NCBI GenBank assembly: GCA_018806915.1
Contig: JAGKQI010000096.1
Span: forward strand, 1,240,001 to 1,304,000
DNA: 64,000 bases
Origin: Phytophthora colocasiae
Lineage: Eukaryota; Oomycota; Peronosporomycetes; Peronosporales; Peronosporaceae
Direction: 5' to 3'
The position numbers and the translations under genes are program-made. How positions within the stretch are numbered: position 1 is the first letter of the stretch; each line of letters starts with the position of its first letter. The notes below the pieces were generated by a model. It was not told the origin of the DNA and did not search any database. It saw only the letters and a program-made list of their open reading frames with translations. Shown in pieces: positions 24,401 to 33,612 of this stretch.

Positions 24401-24871
24401 CTTCCTCTTTTGCTTCTTTCGAGGCGGAGGCTTCGACCCTCTCAGCTGAGATTTATGCCCACCGCGCCCGCCACGCCCGCCACGCCCACCACGGACACCT
24501 TTGCGTCTCTCTTCAACATCAGCTTCTTCCTCTTCTTCCTCATCTTCATCTTCATCTTCCTCTTCTTCCTCTTCCTCCTCATCTTCATCATCTCCTTCTC
24601 CTTGTTCATCCTCGCTCTCTTCCTGTTTTGTCTTTTTCTTCGTATTTCTCTTGTTCTTCTTTGCCTCTGCCTCTTGTTTCTTGGCCTGAGCTCGCGTCAG
24701 TTTCGGGGGAGGAGTCTGCTCCTCCTTCTCGTCTTCTTCCTCCTCCTCTTCCTGCTCCTCCTGACTTACTTCTTCTTCCGCATCGTCCTCGTCCTCCTCG
24801 TCCACTACCACGTTCTTGCGCCGCAGTCCCCGACGCGTCGAGCCGCGAGTCGCCACTCGCCCGCGCTTCAT
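18414..24871 (-). CDS. INTS1: Integrator complex subunit 1 (INTS1) homologue
   Basis: Exons are 24871-21674, 21598-21572, 21493-18605 and 18542-18414; all phases agree and give 2080 residues, close to the size of animal INTS1. The start ATG at 24871 (MKRGRVATRG) is preferred over 24976. The first about 340 residues are an acidic/basic low-complexity tail with long Glu/Asp runs. The rest is helical-repeat protein. Recognisable INTS1-type blocks are LFAVALLGAVKEAPKRFCQPAVLKYLLRL in the N-terminal half and, further on, FLWEEFPTLRSLMQMVI and SRKKDFLMEM...WWIADIV...LPYGCLCQLLL. INTS1 scaffolds the nuclear Integrator complex, which cleaves snRNA 3' ends and attenuates RNA polymerase II. The tiny second exon uses GTTGGT as donor, which is my least certain junction. 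Confidence 0.85.
24283..24419. repeat. CTTCAT/CTCCTC microsatellite coding for Glu/Asp runs
   Basis: The plus strand shows repeated TCCTCTTCA hexamer-like units over about 130 bp, read on the minus strand as alternating Glu and Asp codons in the acidic N-terminal tail of INTS1. A second, shorter tract lies at about 24526-24600. Such tracts expand and shrink easily, so their length is likely to differ between strains. Confidence 0.85.
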
Positions 24872-25023
24872 CGCTGTCGAGTAGGAGCAAATATTATTGT
24901 TCAGCTTCGATTGGTAGAAATCATGATCCAATGAGCAGGAACTATTATGTAGCCATTTGCTATCAGTGTTATGCACACTGATAGTCTGTTATAATTAATT
25001 GTTTCCGTCAAGTATTTATATAT

Positions 25024-25063
25024 TTGTTATAACAGGATGTGGTTCCACATCCTGTTATAACAA
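25024..25063. repeat. perfect 19-bp inverted repeat with 2-nt loop
   Basis: The left arm 25024-25042 and right arm 25045-25063 are exact reverse complements separated by TT. The core is ATAACAGGATGTGG. It lies between the INTS1 start and the Mutator-like element, next to a weaker 9-bp inverted repeat at about 24960-24984 (CTATCAGTG/CACTGATAG). It could be a miniature inverted-repeat remnant or a promoter-proximal hairpin. Confidence 0.9.
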
Positions 25064-25146
25064 CAATTATTAAGCAAACGCAAATCGCTGCTGGAAATTG
25101 AAGCGTCGAGGCGTCGCGAAGCCACACGCGATATTCTCCAAGCAGC

Positions 25147-25258
25147 GGGAAAATCTATGGAGCTCGAGGTTACGGAGCTCGAGGTACCAAAAAATCAAAT
25201 GTGTTGACCAAAATAAAAATAGTCAACACAAATTGTTATTTTATTGCAAATGAATTAA
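25147..25258 (+). repeat. left terminal inverted repeat of the MULE
   Basis: It pairs with 31152-31257 in inverted orientation. The inner part is very AT-rich and contains GTGTTGACC...AGTCAACAC, itself an inverted repeat. The extra 6 nt relative to the right copy lie within the GAGCTCGAGG duplication. Confidence 0.9.
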
Positions 25259-26748
25259 ATCCGACAGTTACTGTCAAAGGGTTAATACGATATTTAATTA
25301 GGAGAATTGGGCAAATCAGAGGAAGCTTAGTACCGTATTTGTCGGATCGAGTGGGACACTCGAAGCCACTATGTAGGGGTGACACCCCCTCTCTATACCA
25401 TAGAACCTATCAAAATGAAACATGCATTTATTGAGGTTTATGAAGTTACTCCTCATCAGGAAGAACAGCATTCTCTGGTGGGGGAAGCACATGCGTTCGG
25501 AATCTACCAGAAGCATCTCGAGGTCCAATAGGAATATGTCCTGCCTTTTGAAAGCCTCCAATTATCGTTTCAGCGGAGATCATCTCCCACGCCTCCCCAA
25601 TCATCTTCGACAGTAGAAGGCGACGCTCACTAGCATTTGACGCAAAGGGGTTGTCGATGTGCCAGCGTCGATAAAAATCCCTGCGTAGTGTACATTGTTA
25701 GAACAACGATGAAGTTAAAAAGCTTTTTAAAAAAGCACGTACTGAACGATGCTTTTAAATGAATGCATAACGCTCACATCCATCGGCTGACTGAGGCCGG
25801 TAATCCCTGGAGGAATGTACTGGACCTCAGTACAGCACTCCTCAAGAGAGGTTTTTACGCTGTCCATCTTGTGGACCTTTAAGCTGTCCAGCAGCAGCAT
25901 GCGGCAGCCTTGTGTTGAAGGCGTCCAAACCTAGTCACACACACACCAATTTTAGTTTTAAAGGTACTAAATAAAAGAGATTAAATACAAACCTCGTCGA
26001 TCCACTTTAGCATTGTAGCATGGTCACAAAAGGCCTTTGCTTGGGTCGTATGGACGACACCAGGATGGCCCCAGCTGGGGCCTCGAAACCTCTTGATATA
26101 CTGGCCCTCCAGGCACGCCCGCAAACACAATAAAGGCTGGGAGCTTCATCCCTGTGGCTGACGCGCACAGGAAGACGCTACAGCGAGATCCATTTTCCCC
26201 CATCCCTTGTACCACGTCTACTGTCTTTGCTCCTTTAAAATCGATTGTTAAACGGCCCGGGTTATCAATCCCCAAGCCCGTTTGATCCATGTTGAAGAGG
26301 TTGCCATACCGGTCTTGCGTTCTGTAAGACAGTGGAAAGATTCCATCTTCTTCAACAGCAAAGTTGATCGACCTAGAAAATGAGTCTGCAATTTCCTAAA
26401 ACAAGTTTTAGTTGATAATTACTTATGATCAATAAATGTAATTTAAGTACCTGCATGTTCTCCCGCAGTTTTCTACCTTTGTGAGTGATGCGCCTAACAG
26501 AAAATCTGTTACGCTTCAAAAAGCGTGTGCACCAAGATAGTAGTGCAACATTCGTTCTGGCTGCTGAGAAGGCAGCGTCGAACTTGCCAATCATCAGCAC
26601 AATAGAGGCTTTTCGAAATCGATTAGAGTTGCGTTTGAGTTTCAGACGACACCGTTTTATGAGCGCTGAAAGGAGAATGCAAAGCCAACCAAACTTGCCT
26701 TTCGAAGACCACTAGATTTAGTTTCAGTTTCAGTCTGGTTGAGTGGCG

Positions 26749-27671
26749 ATGACAGCTGCCTCTGGCGTGAAGACCCAGGAGAAACCTGCTTCGCTTCCTG
26801 ACGTCTCCACACCGTCTCGCAAGAACTTTACTGTAGCTGACGACCTAGTTTTACTGCGATGTGTTAACTTAGTGAGGCCATGGGAAGCAGCTGTGGGAAC
26901 AACAAACGGTATAATGAAGGCCTTCGAAGTTGTGGCAGATAAGTGCCGTGTCGTTGATGGATTCCTCAAGAAAGATGGCCCAGCACTACGAACCCGTTTT
27001 GATCGGCTTGTACGCACGTTTAGGAGGCGCAGCGGGCGTCGCTGCGATCTTCGGGATCTACTGAAGACTATAAGGAACGTGACTGTTCGCTCCAAGACAT
27101 CGTGTGCAGGATGGACAACTGGAAGGAGCTCACAGAAGAGGAGAGGGCTAGGAGAAGAGCTAAGACCGAAGGCATCGAGTCGTCAGGAGAGCTTATGCGT
27201 CGCCTAGCAATGGATGAGCTAGAAGATGAAGCACTTAGTGAAAACGAGGGAGATGGCGAACATGAGGCTAGTGAGGCTAGTGAGACAAGCGAATCTAGCG
27301 AATGCGTCCAGCCTTCATGCAGCCAAGAGCAACAACAGTCTGCTGGATTAAAGAGAAAGGGGAAATTGGCTACGCGTCCTCAACGCGCTCAGAAGACAAG
27401 CAAGCGTGAGAAGCTGAGCGCTGTCACCGACGGAATAGCACTCGCCATAGAGCGCTCACTTGGCAATGACACGTCCAAGTATACATACTTACGAGAGCGG
27501 CTGGAGTTTGAACGTGAAGATTCTGCCAGGAAGTTGGCGTTTGAGGAGAAAAAGATGATAGCAGAGCGCGAGAGAGATGAACGACGAGAGGAAGCGGAGC
27601 AGGAACGTGCCCGCACAAACCAAGCGTTTATGCTCAAGTTGCTGCAAATTGCAATGGGAAAGCGAGAGTAA
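26749..27671 (+). pseudogene. Harbinger Myb/SANT-like DNA-binding protein, frameshifted
   Basis: The first ATG is 26749. The first frame (to about 27040) gives a trihelix/Myb-like region: KNFTVADDLVLLRCVNLVRPWEAAVG, then LRTRFDRLVRTFRR. Homologous-looking sequence continues in a different frame (EAQRASLRSSGSTEDYKERD, then CRMDNWKELTEEERARRR and a C-terminal coiled coil to 27671). The switch lies near 27023, where a few bases appear to be missing. In active elements this protein brings the nuclease to the transposon ends. Here it is almost certainly non-functional unless the frame is recovered. Confidence 0.8.
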
Positions 27672-27686
27672 AGCTGTGCATTTTAT

Positions 27687-28852
27687 CTAGCTGGCTAGAT
27701 AAAGATCTAATAGAGGTGGCTTCATCCCGAAGTACATGGAAATCTGATTTCCATACGGTTGCATGCACGTATGACAGTTGGTTAGCAGAATTGCCACCAA
27801 AAAGAGCTTGCCGACAGGGGTTTGCCTCACCTTCATCTTTTTGTCCCAGTTCACGAAAGCCCATAACCCCTTCACGCGACCAAAGCTCCACTCCACGGAC
27901 TCACGCACACGACTCATGCAACGATTGAATGTTGCTTCACGGCTTGTAGGAGCCGCTAACGCGAATGGACTGCAAAGATAGTCCTCTGTTCCGTATGCGG
28001 GATCGCCATAAATCAATTTCCCCTCAAAGTTTCCGTCCTGCTCCAGAACCTGTAACAGCCCACTCATGCTAAGCATTGTACTGTCATGACGCCGCCCTTC
28101 AACAGGCCCGTATACGCTAGCAAGGATGCCATCAGGCGTAGTCACAGCTTGCCAGTTGAGGCAATGCCGACGAGGGTGTCCGTTGTAAACAGAGCGCTGC
28201 AGGTTCTCATACGGCGACGACGGGTTGCATCGCGCACTCGGTCTTGCGATGTACTGTTTAGTTCCGTCGATAAATCCCCAACATGAACGAAGAAGCCCTC
28301 CTTTTCTGAAAACTGCATCGCAATACTGTTCGACACGGTCAGCAACCATGCTGCTGGCAAAATACAGTCGTCTTGAATGCAGACGATGTAGTATCGCAAT
28401 GGTCTCCTTACAGATACGGCTGTACGCTGCGGTGGATCGACCAAATTCGTTGGAAACAGTGAACAGCTTGGATGGCTCGGCCAAACGGCGGCATACCATT
28501 GCCAGTGCCTCAATACTGAGACGACGTCGCCTTCTGGGGTTCGCACAGTCGGTTGAGGCAGTTGTAGCTTTACAGATAAACACTGTAGCTCCGCGATAGT
28601 AAAATTGTAGCGAACGCGGGCCGTAGAGTCATCAAGTGTCGGGTCGAAATGGTTGGAAAAGTTGATTTTAGAGCTGCGCTCAAGAAGGCGAAAGCAGTGG
28701 TTCTTCATCAATGAGTCCATGATGGCCAAGAATTTTCTCTTCTTGCCTCTTGCCGCTACCCAAGCGCCGCAGATGACTACCGACGCTTGTTCTGCTGTCA
28801 GTTTCGGCGCTACGAACACCATTTCGGCGGTGTTGTTGACTGCCCTCGTCAC
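27687..28852 (-). pseudogene. Harbinger DDE_Tnp_4-type nuclease, frameshifted near its N-terminus
   Basis: The main frame (28583-27687) has the DDE triad context: GFIDGTKQYIARP (first Asp), KLIYGDPAYG (second Asp) and SVEWSFGRVKGLW (Glu), plus an HTH-like FGRSTAAYSRI. The N-terminal part (MTRAV..., 28852 to about 28540) is in another frame. The two join near 28540 (LQLPQP then CANPRRRRRLSIEALAM), where a single-base shift is needed and no plausible intron fits. The catalytic half is intact as sequence but would not be made from the upstream start. Confidence 0.82.
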
Positions 28853-30108
28853 TACTCAAACTCAAACGTTGGCTCGAGTTTCAAAGCTGTTTTACTCTAA
28901 CCTAACCGTCGCTAGAGTTTCGTTTGAGCAGTGTACGCCCCGGCGGTGTTCACGACGCTGAAACTGAGACTCAAATCGGGTGTTTTTGCGGCTTCGAAAA
29001 GTCTCTAATGCACTTCGTAGTGACACACAGTCCTCGTGTCTTTCTCATCAGCGTTATCCATTTTATTAACCTGTAGTAAATAACATTAGTACAATTGAGC
29101 AGCATTAAAACAATAAAGTCAACACGTACTCGGCTTCAAGCTCAGGAAAAAGGACGTATTGCCTTCTGGGCGATGAGGACGGAGCAAAGTACTTGTTCGG
29201 GGCGGAGGCAGCCACAGAGCAGAGCTGTGCCTTTGACTTACGCCAGCGATAGATGGTCGAGCGGCTGACCCTCAGCCGACCAGCTGCATCAACGGCCCGC
29301 TCTCCCTCTACCGCACAAGCACCCTGCGTATTAAGAGTAAGCATAATAAACGGAGGATTTACAGTATTTTTGCGCTTACCTTGTACTTGATTTTATTCTT
29401 GTTCTTCGGCCTGCGCGGCATTACGAGAAATGGGATGGATGGCAGTCGACGCATGCAAAAAAAAAACCTTTGAGGTTTTTTTATGACTTGAAAATGGCCA
29501 TTAAAAGTTGTCTCACTCGATCCGACAAATACGGTATGTCGCTGTTGTACGTGAACTCCATTAAAATGTATAATACTGTAGCGCGAAGAAGTATATTTAT
29601 CACAGTTTTGTAAACAACTCACAGGATCATTTCTCGGTTGCTTGCAAGGCTAATTAGGGCTGTTGACGATACTTTTGAATTATCGGATTGCTTTGGATAG
29701 GTGAGCATGGGGCCGAAGAACTGTGAACTGTGCATCAACATCGCCGACTGTACGTATTTGAGTATAATCTATTGTAGTGTGAGTTATTCGCTAAGCGTCG
29801 GCTGTGTGCGCTATAAGGCTGGCTACCTGTAGTAGTTTTTTGCTTTCATTTGCAAAAAAACTAAACATTACCCACCTTGGTTCACGGAGATTAACTACAA
29901 CTATTGGCAATCTGAAAGAAATGGCAAATAAACGAGAGGAGACTACTGCATAAAAAGTGGAGACGTTGAACAAACAGTAGCGTAAGCACAAATAGACAAT
30001 GCGACTCTTAGCTTTCCTTCAAACAAAAGAACAAATTCGTAATGCAATGTCATATATTTGCGAAACTTTACAGCAAAGTCTTTCATTTTGTAAATTCTTC
30101 CGTAAGTC

Positions 30109-30872
30109 TTAGAAATGCCCACGGCTAGCGTAACCCAATGCCCGAGGTGGCAGGTAATCCGGAAAGTAAGACGTCTCTGATTCGTTGCCTTCATCGCTTT
30201 GGCCTTGGTTTAAAGCAACTCTCAATGGCGGAAGTTGAGTGACTGGTTCAGTGGCATTTTCAAAGAAGGAGTTAGTAGACGTGAGTAGCTCCGTAAATGT
30301 TGGTTGTGTAGTTGGTGGGGTCGCTGGATGATTAAGGTCGACACGCTCGCTGAAAGTTGCATCTCTGGCCGTGCCTGAACTGCCGTGATTTTTCTTGTGC
30401 GATTTTGTCTTACGTTTCTTGGACTTCTTGGACTGTAGTGGGGCTGGTTCTAACACTCTTGATCTCGAGTCCTCTGCGATGCCACGAGGAGTCAGCCAGT
30501 GAGCATGGAAGTCTTGAACCTGTAGTGTCTTTTGCCGATTAGATTTGTTTGCATCGACTGCTTCAATACGAATCTTCATCTTGCACCCAATTTTTCTTGT
30601 TCCCCGTTGTGTACGAACTCGATCTTCCTCTCGGATGTGACGTGTGTTCTTGGTTTTCCGTAGTGGTCGCATTGAAAATCACGTTGTCGAATTTCTTTTG
30701 CCTTGTTTTCCTTGTTATGGGCCTTTGTCACGTCAATAACTTGGCGCCGATTCCACGCGTGAAGGGCAGTCTCTGCCTCTTCATAAGAGTCAAATACTTG
30801 TTCCGGAGGTGGCGGAATGATGTAGCTCGAGGTTGTTGGTGGAGGTGGTGCCGATGTTGGTGTTGAAGCCAT
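30109..30872 (-). pseudogene. FAR1/MULE-type zinc-binding protein relic
   Basis: From the ATG at 30872 the frame gives a Pro-rich leader, then FDSYEEAETALHAWNRRQV and RQRDFQCDHYGKP. The domain continues in a second frame from about 30660 (TRHIREEDRVRTQRGTRKIGCKMKIRIEA) to a stop at 30109. The FxSYEEA...C...R..GCxxxI pattern is the FAR1-type WRKY-GCM1-like zinc finger found at the N-terminus of MULE transposases and of many oomycete genes. A 1-nt shift separates the halves, and the region after it is a Lys/Ser/Pro-rich tail rather than a DDE core. This is probably the remains of the MULE's own gene. Confidence 0.7.
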
Positions 30873-31151
30873 AATCAAATAATGAATGCACTTGAAAAGA
30901 GCAAAACTCAAAGGCAAATGTAGGTTTCACGCCTTGTTTTACAGGCCACGTGAGTTTCATAGCCAAATATTGAAAAGGAGGCCATGTGGGTTTTATAACC
31001 GAATACTGAAAAGTAGCAAAACATCTCATGAGTGCGATGCAGCCTACATTTAACTAATGGATCCATAATAACCACCAAAAGTACTCTTAGAATAACCACT
31101 ACTCATTGAATAACCGCTAGAATATTCACTAGAATAACCGCTATGAGGTAA

Positions 31152-31257
31152 TTAATTCATTTGCAATAAAATAACAATTTGTGTTGACTATTTTTATTTT
31201 GGTCAACACATTTGATTTTTTGGTACCTCGAGCTCCGCGAGCTCCATAGATTTTCCC
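31152..31257 (-). repeat. right terminal inverted repeat of the MULE
   Basis: This is the reverse complement of 25147-25258, ending GATTTTCCC directly before the duplicated target CAAGCAGC at 31258-31265. Confidence 0.9.
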
Positions 31258-32002
31258 CAAGCAGCGCCATGCTGGCGCCATTGACGCACGCACGCCGTTG
31301 AACTCGTCTGTCTTGGGCGCTGAGCGGCTTCGTTGTCTCCTGAAGCTGTCAGCTGCGTTCTCTCGCCGCTGGCGCACGAGCTTGAGGTGCATACGCAGGC
31401 CGAAAACGGCCAGGCGGCTCACCATTATGGTTATGATAAGCAGCCGTACTCAAAACTGCCAGGTCTGAAGCGCTAAAAACTGAGCTGCGTCTAAAAAGAA
31501 GAATGCATGGAAACCAAGTAGCTTCGTAGCTTCGTACAGTGTAGTATTCACCCCTTGCAAACGATTGAGGACGCCCTTCGCACTTGAGTGGATCTTGAGA
31601 TCAGTTTTTGTATGGGGATTTGTAAGAGGTGTCTGCGAGTCGTCACGGCCAGCGTAGCGTCCGTAACCGTCTTCTTCTACGAAAAATGCAGCGGTTCAGT
31701 GCACTGCATGCTGCGATGCTGGCCGGCAATCGCGAAATATTTGCCTCCATTGCTCTTCGTTACATGCGCGAGATCTCCGGCAGCTGGAGCCACTTGCCAT
31801 TGCGCACGGCCATCGACAGGCAGTTTCGCACCGAAGGCAAGCTCTTTCTCTCTCGCGGTTGTTCCCACCTTCGTAAAGCCGGGGCCCGGCAGACGCGGCG
31901 TTGCCAGTGAAGTTCACACTCAAGAGCATTCTCCATCTTCCTGCCGCATCACTTCGTCTTTATAGCAGAGAGCGCGCGCAAGAGCTAACGAATTCTTTGA
32001 CC
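31258..32002. other. MULE flank and 5' region of the next gene
   Basis: After the target duplication the sequence is GC-richer. If the MULE is removed, the flanks 25073-25146 and 31266 onward join into short open frames on both strands, so the target may once have been a small gene or UTR. An open stretch at 31686-31910 (MQRFSALHAAMLAGNREIF) is faintly ankyrin-like but too short to support. Otherwise I see only the presumed promoter of the gene starting at 32003. Confidence 0.35.
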
Positions 32003-33313
32003 ATGTTCGCCTCGCTGTCCGATATGTTGGCGTGGAAGCCCAGCGGTGCCGCCGCCAAGCGCACGAAGCCGCGCCGCGCCCCCACCGCCACGTCCGAGCT
32101 AGGCGACTCGAGCGACGATGTGTCTGAGACCGAGAGCGCCGAGTCCAGTCAGTCTGGCGCTCCCTACCTGCGCCGGCAACAGTCTTGCCCCTCCTCGGTA
32201 CCACGAAAGCCTGTGCAGCCCGAGAGCGAGAGCGACACTGAGACCACGCCTCGCCCCCTGAAGGCCGTCTACTCGATCGCGCGTGCTGGTCTCAACACAT
32301 CTTCTAAGCTGTTCCTTGTTCGCAATGCCCCGAAGACACCGCGCAAGCCGCACTCCCGCAGCGTTGATGCCGTATCGGAACAGGATGTCAATGCTAAATG
32401 TGCAGGCGCGCGCGTAGCTACACCATTCGGTCTCGGCAAGATCGTGGCTATCCGAGACGACGATGGCGTGGCAGCTATTGAATTGCAGGCGTCAGGACTG
32501 CTGTATCTGAACGCATCCGAAATGGAGAAGGCGAACGTCGTCCCCGCGCTAGTGGGTGAGCGCGTATACACGCCGTCCGGATCCGGGAGGGTGTTGAAGT
32601 ACGACGTGCGACAGCAGTTGTATACGCTGCGGCTAGCAGCAGGTGGCGGTCTCGGTGAGTATGAACTGCAGCTTCGTCCGTCCGATGTCCGAGTGGTAGA
32701 CAGCAAAAATGGACGTGGATCAGAGCAGGGGCGTCCGCGTGGTATGTCAGAGGGTAGCAGCGTAGACTGGGAATCGAGGCGTTCGCGCTCCAGAGCTAAT
32801 AGTGCTAGTTCGACCGCAGGTGTTGCCGGCTTGACGCTGCTCAAGAACATCGCCACAACCTCGTACACGTTCGTAGCGAGCAAATATCACCAGGGACAGC
32901 CCGTGATCACCAAGTTTGGCGCCGGACACATCCTGTCCGTGGACCCGCAGCGCGGATCGGCTCGGGTTCAGCTCGTATGGGGCGCCGTGGCCTTCCTGAA
33001 CGCTGACATGATCGACTTCTACCCCAAGGCACTGGAGGGTACAGATGTACAAACCAAGTTTGGTTCAGGTATTGTTATTGGACTACGGCCGGCGGATGCT
33101 ATCTACACGGTGCGCTTGCACGACACGCAGCCTGCAGGGAAGTCTGACATCGTATTCGTGCATGAGTCTGACCTGCACCGCAGCCGAAGGATCGTCGTGA
33201 CGGCTGCAAATGTTCGTGACAGACTGAAAGCAATGGCTCAACGGCGTTTCGGTGAACGTATCGTGGTGGCGACCCAACATCACGACGAGGAGCCAAATTC
33301 TGCTGGCATTTAA
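32003..33313 (+). CDS. protein with four beta-rich ~45-residue repeats, function unknown
   Basis: The first ATG is 32003 (MFASLSDMLAWKPSG), giving 436 residues in one exon. The N-terminal third is Ser/Glu/Pro-rich and basic. Four related modules follow, each opening with a G-x-x-V-x-T-x-x-G-x-G signature: GARVATPFGLGKIVAIR, GERVYTPSGSGRVLKY, GQPVITKFGAGHILSV and GTDVQTKFGSGIVIGL. Each then has alternating strands ending in an L-N-A-S-E/D-like segment. The pattern suggests small barrels of the KOW/Tudor/SH3 type. Modules 1-2 and 3-4 are separated by a Ser/Arg-rich linker. No signal peptide or TM segment is present. I do not recognise an orthologue outside oomycetes. Confidence 0.8.
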   Translation: MFASLSDMLAWKPSGAAAKRTKPRRAPTATSELGDSSDDVSETESAESSQSGAPYLRRQQSCPSSVPRKPVQPESESDTETTPRPLKAVYSIARAGLNTSSKLFLVRNAPKTPRKPHSRSVDAVSEQDVNAKCAGARVATPFGLGKIVAIRDDDGVAAIELQASGLLYLNASEMEKANVVPALVGERVYTPSGSGRVLKYDVRQQLYTLRLAAGGGLGEYELQLRPSDVRVVDSKNGRGSEQGRPRGMSEGSSVDWESRRSRSRANSASSTAGVAGLTLLKNIATTSYTFVASKYHQGQPVITKFGAGHILSVDPQRGSARVQLVWGAVAFLNADMIDFYPKALEGTDVQTKFGSGIVIGLRPADAIYTVRLHDTQPAGKSDIVFVHESDLHRSRRIVVTAANVRDRLKAMAQRRFGERIVVATQHHDEEPNSAGI

Positions 33314-33612
33314 AGCCGAGCACCCATCCAAGTGTCGACTGCAAGCGGCCTTGGAGATTGTTTTTTGATGGCGAACAATGGGAAGTGAGTGAATGTGCTT
33401 CAAAACGCTCCTCCTTCTTCCGCCCCAGTTGTTATTGTGAGTATTTTCACTAAGTAAGTCCCCCGCATATGCTATCGAGATAGGTAGCTGAACTGAATTG
33501 AGCGCAGCGCCAACCAGACCCAAAAACGAATTCACCCAGATAACGAGGTACAGACAGAATGGCGATGCCAATAAATGCCGCTTTGCTCCAAATTTTTAAT
33601 CGTACTGTCAAG

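Larger units (their letters stand above)
26604..29006. mobile_element. Harbinger-like transposon nested in the pogo element
   Basis: The ends are AGAG(G/A)CTTTTCGAA inverted repeats at 26604-26618 and 28993-29006. A direct AAT sits at both flanks (26601-26603, 29007-29009), matching the 3-bp target duplication of PIF/Harbinger elements. The interior holds the two-gene set typical of Harbinger: a Myb/SANT-like protein on the plus strand and a DDE_Tnp_4-type nuclease on the minus strand, convergent with only about 15 bp between stop codons. Both genes carry a frameshift. Confidence 0.88.
25446..29421 (-). pseudogene. pogo-type (CENP-B HTH + DDE) transposase, interrupted and frameshifted
   Basis: The gene reads leftward from MPRRPKNKNKIKYK (29421). 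An HTH follows at about 29330-29110 (AAGRLRVSRSTIYRWRKSK), then an exon that runs into the inserted Harbinger-like element. A second Tc5/CENP-B-type HTH lies beyond it (WCTRFLKRNRFSVRRITHKG, 26540-26480). The DDE core starts with the first catalytic Asp in NMDQTG (about 26290), followed by KGAKTVDVVQGMGENG. A 1-nt shift near 26080 breaks the core, which continues in another frame (TQAKAFCDHATMLKWIDE). Beyond an intron come LLLDSLKVHK and SQPMDVSVMHSFK, ending at TAA 25446-25448. Interruption and frameshift make it a dead gene. Confidence 0.88.
25333..29534 (-). mobile_element. pogo/Tigger-like transposon nested in the MULE
   Basis: Inverted ends begin CCGTATTTGTCGGATCGAGTG (25333-25353, and its complement ending at 29534) and match over 24-26 bases with one mismatch. 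Both ends are flanked by TA (25331-25332 and 29535-29536), the target of Tc1/mariner/pogo elements. The interior on the minus strand is a CENP-B-type HTH plus DDE transposase, interrupted by a Harbinger-like element at 26604-29006. The uninterrupted element would be about 1.8 kb. Confidence 0.92.
25147..31257 (-). mobile_element. Mutator-like element (MULE) with long TIRs, host of two nested transposons
   Basis: The terminal inverted repeats 25147-25258 and 31152-31257 match almost base for base, apart from a 6-nt indel at about 25167. Both start GGGAAAATCTATGG. The flanks carry the same direct repeat CAAGCAGC (25139-25146 and 31258-31265), which becomes 10 bp (CCAAGCAGCG) if the TIR is taken to start at GGAAAATC. 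TIRs of about 110 bp and an 8-10 bp duplication are the hallmark of Mutator-like elements. A FAR1/MULE-like zinc-binding relic lies inside at 30109-30872. Without the nested insertion the element would be about 1.9 kb. No DDE domain of its own is left. Confidence 0.9.

Noticed and set aside
24192..24981. plus-strand Ser- and Leu-rich ORFs over the INTS1 N-terminus
   Set aside because: They are the antisense reading of Glu/Asp microsatellite codons in INTS1 and have no domain.
31629..31910. plus-strand ORF with an ankyrin-like segment
   Set aside because: Only one weak repeat-like stretch is present, no splice link to 32003 was convincing, and the reverse strand is equally open.
33083..33571. 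162-codon minus-strand ORF opposite the four-repeat gene
   Set aside because: It lies antisense to a clearly coding frame with repeat structure. Its own sequence has no domain.
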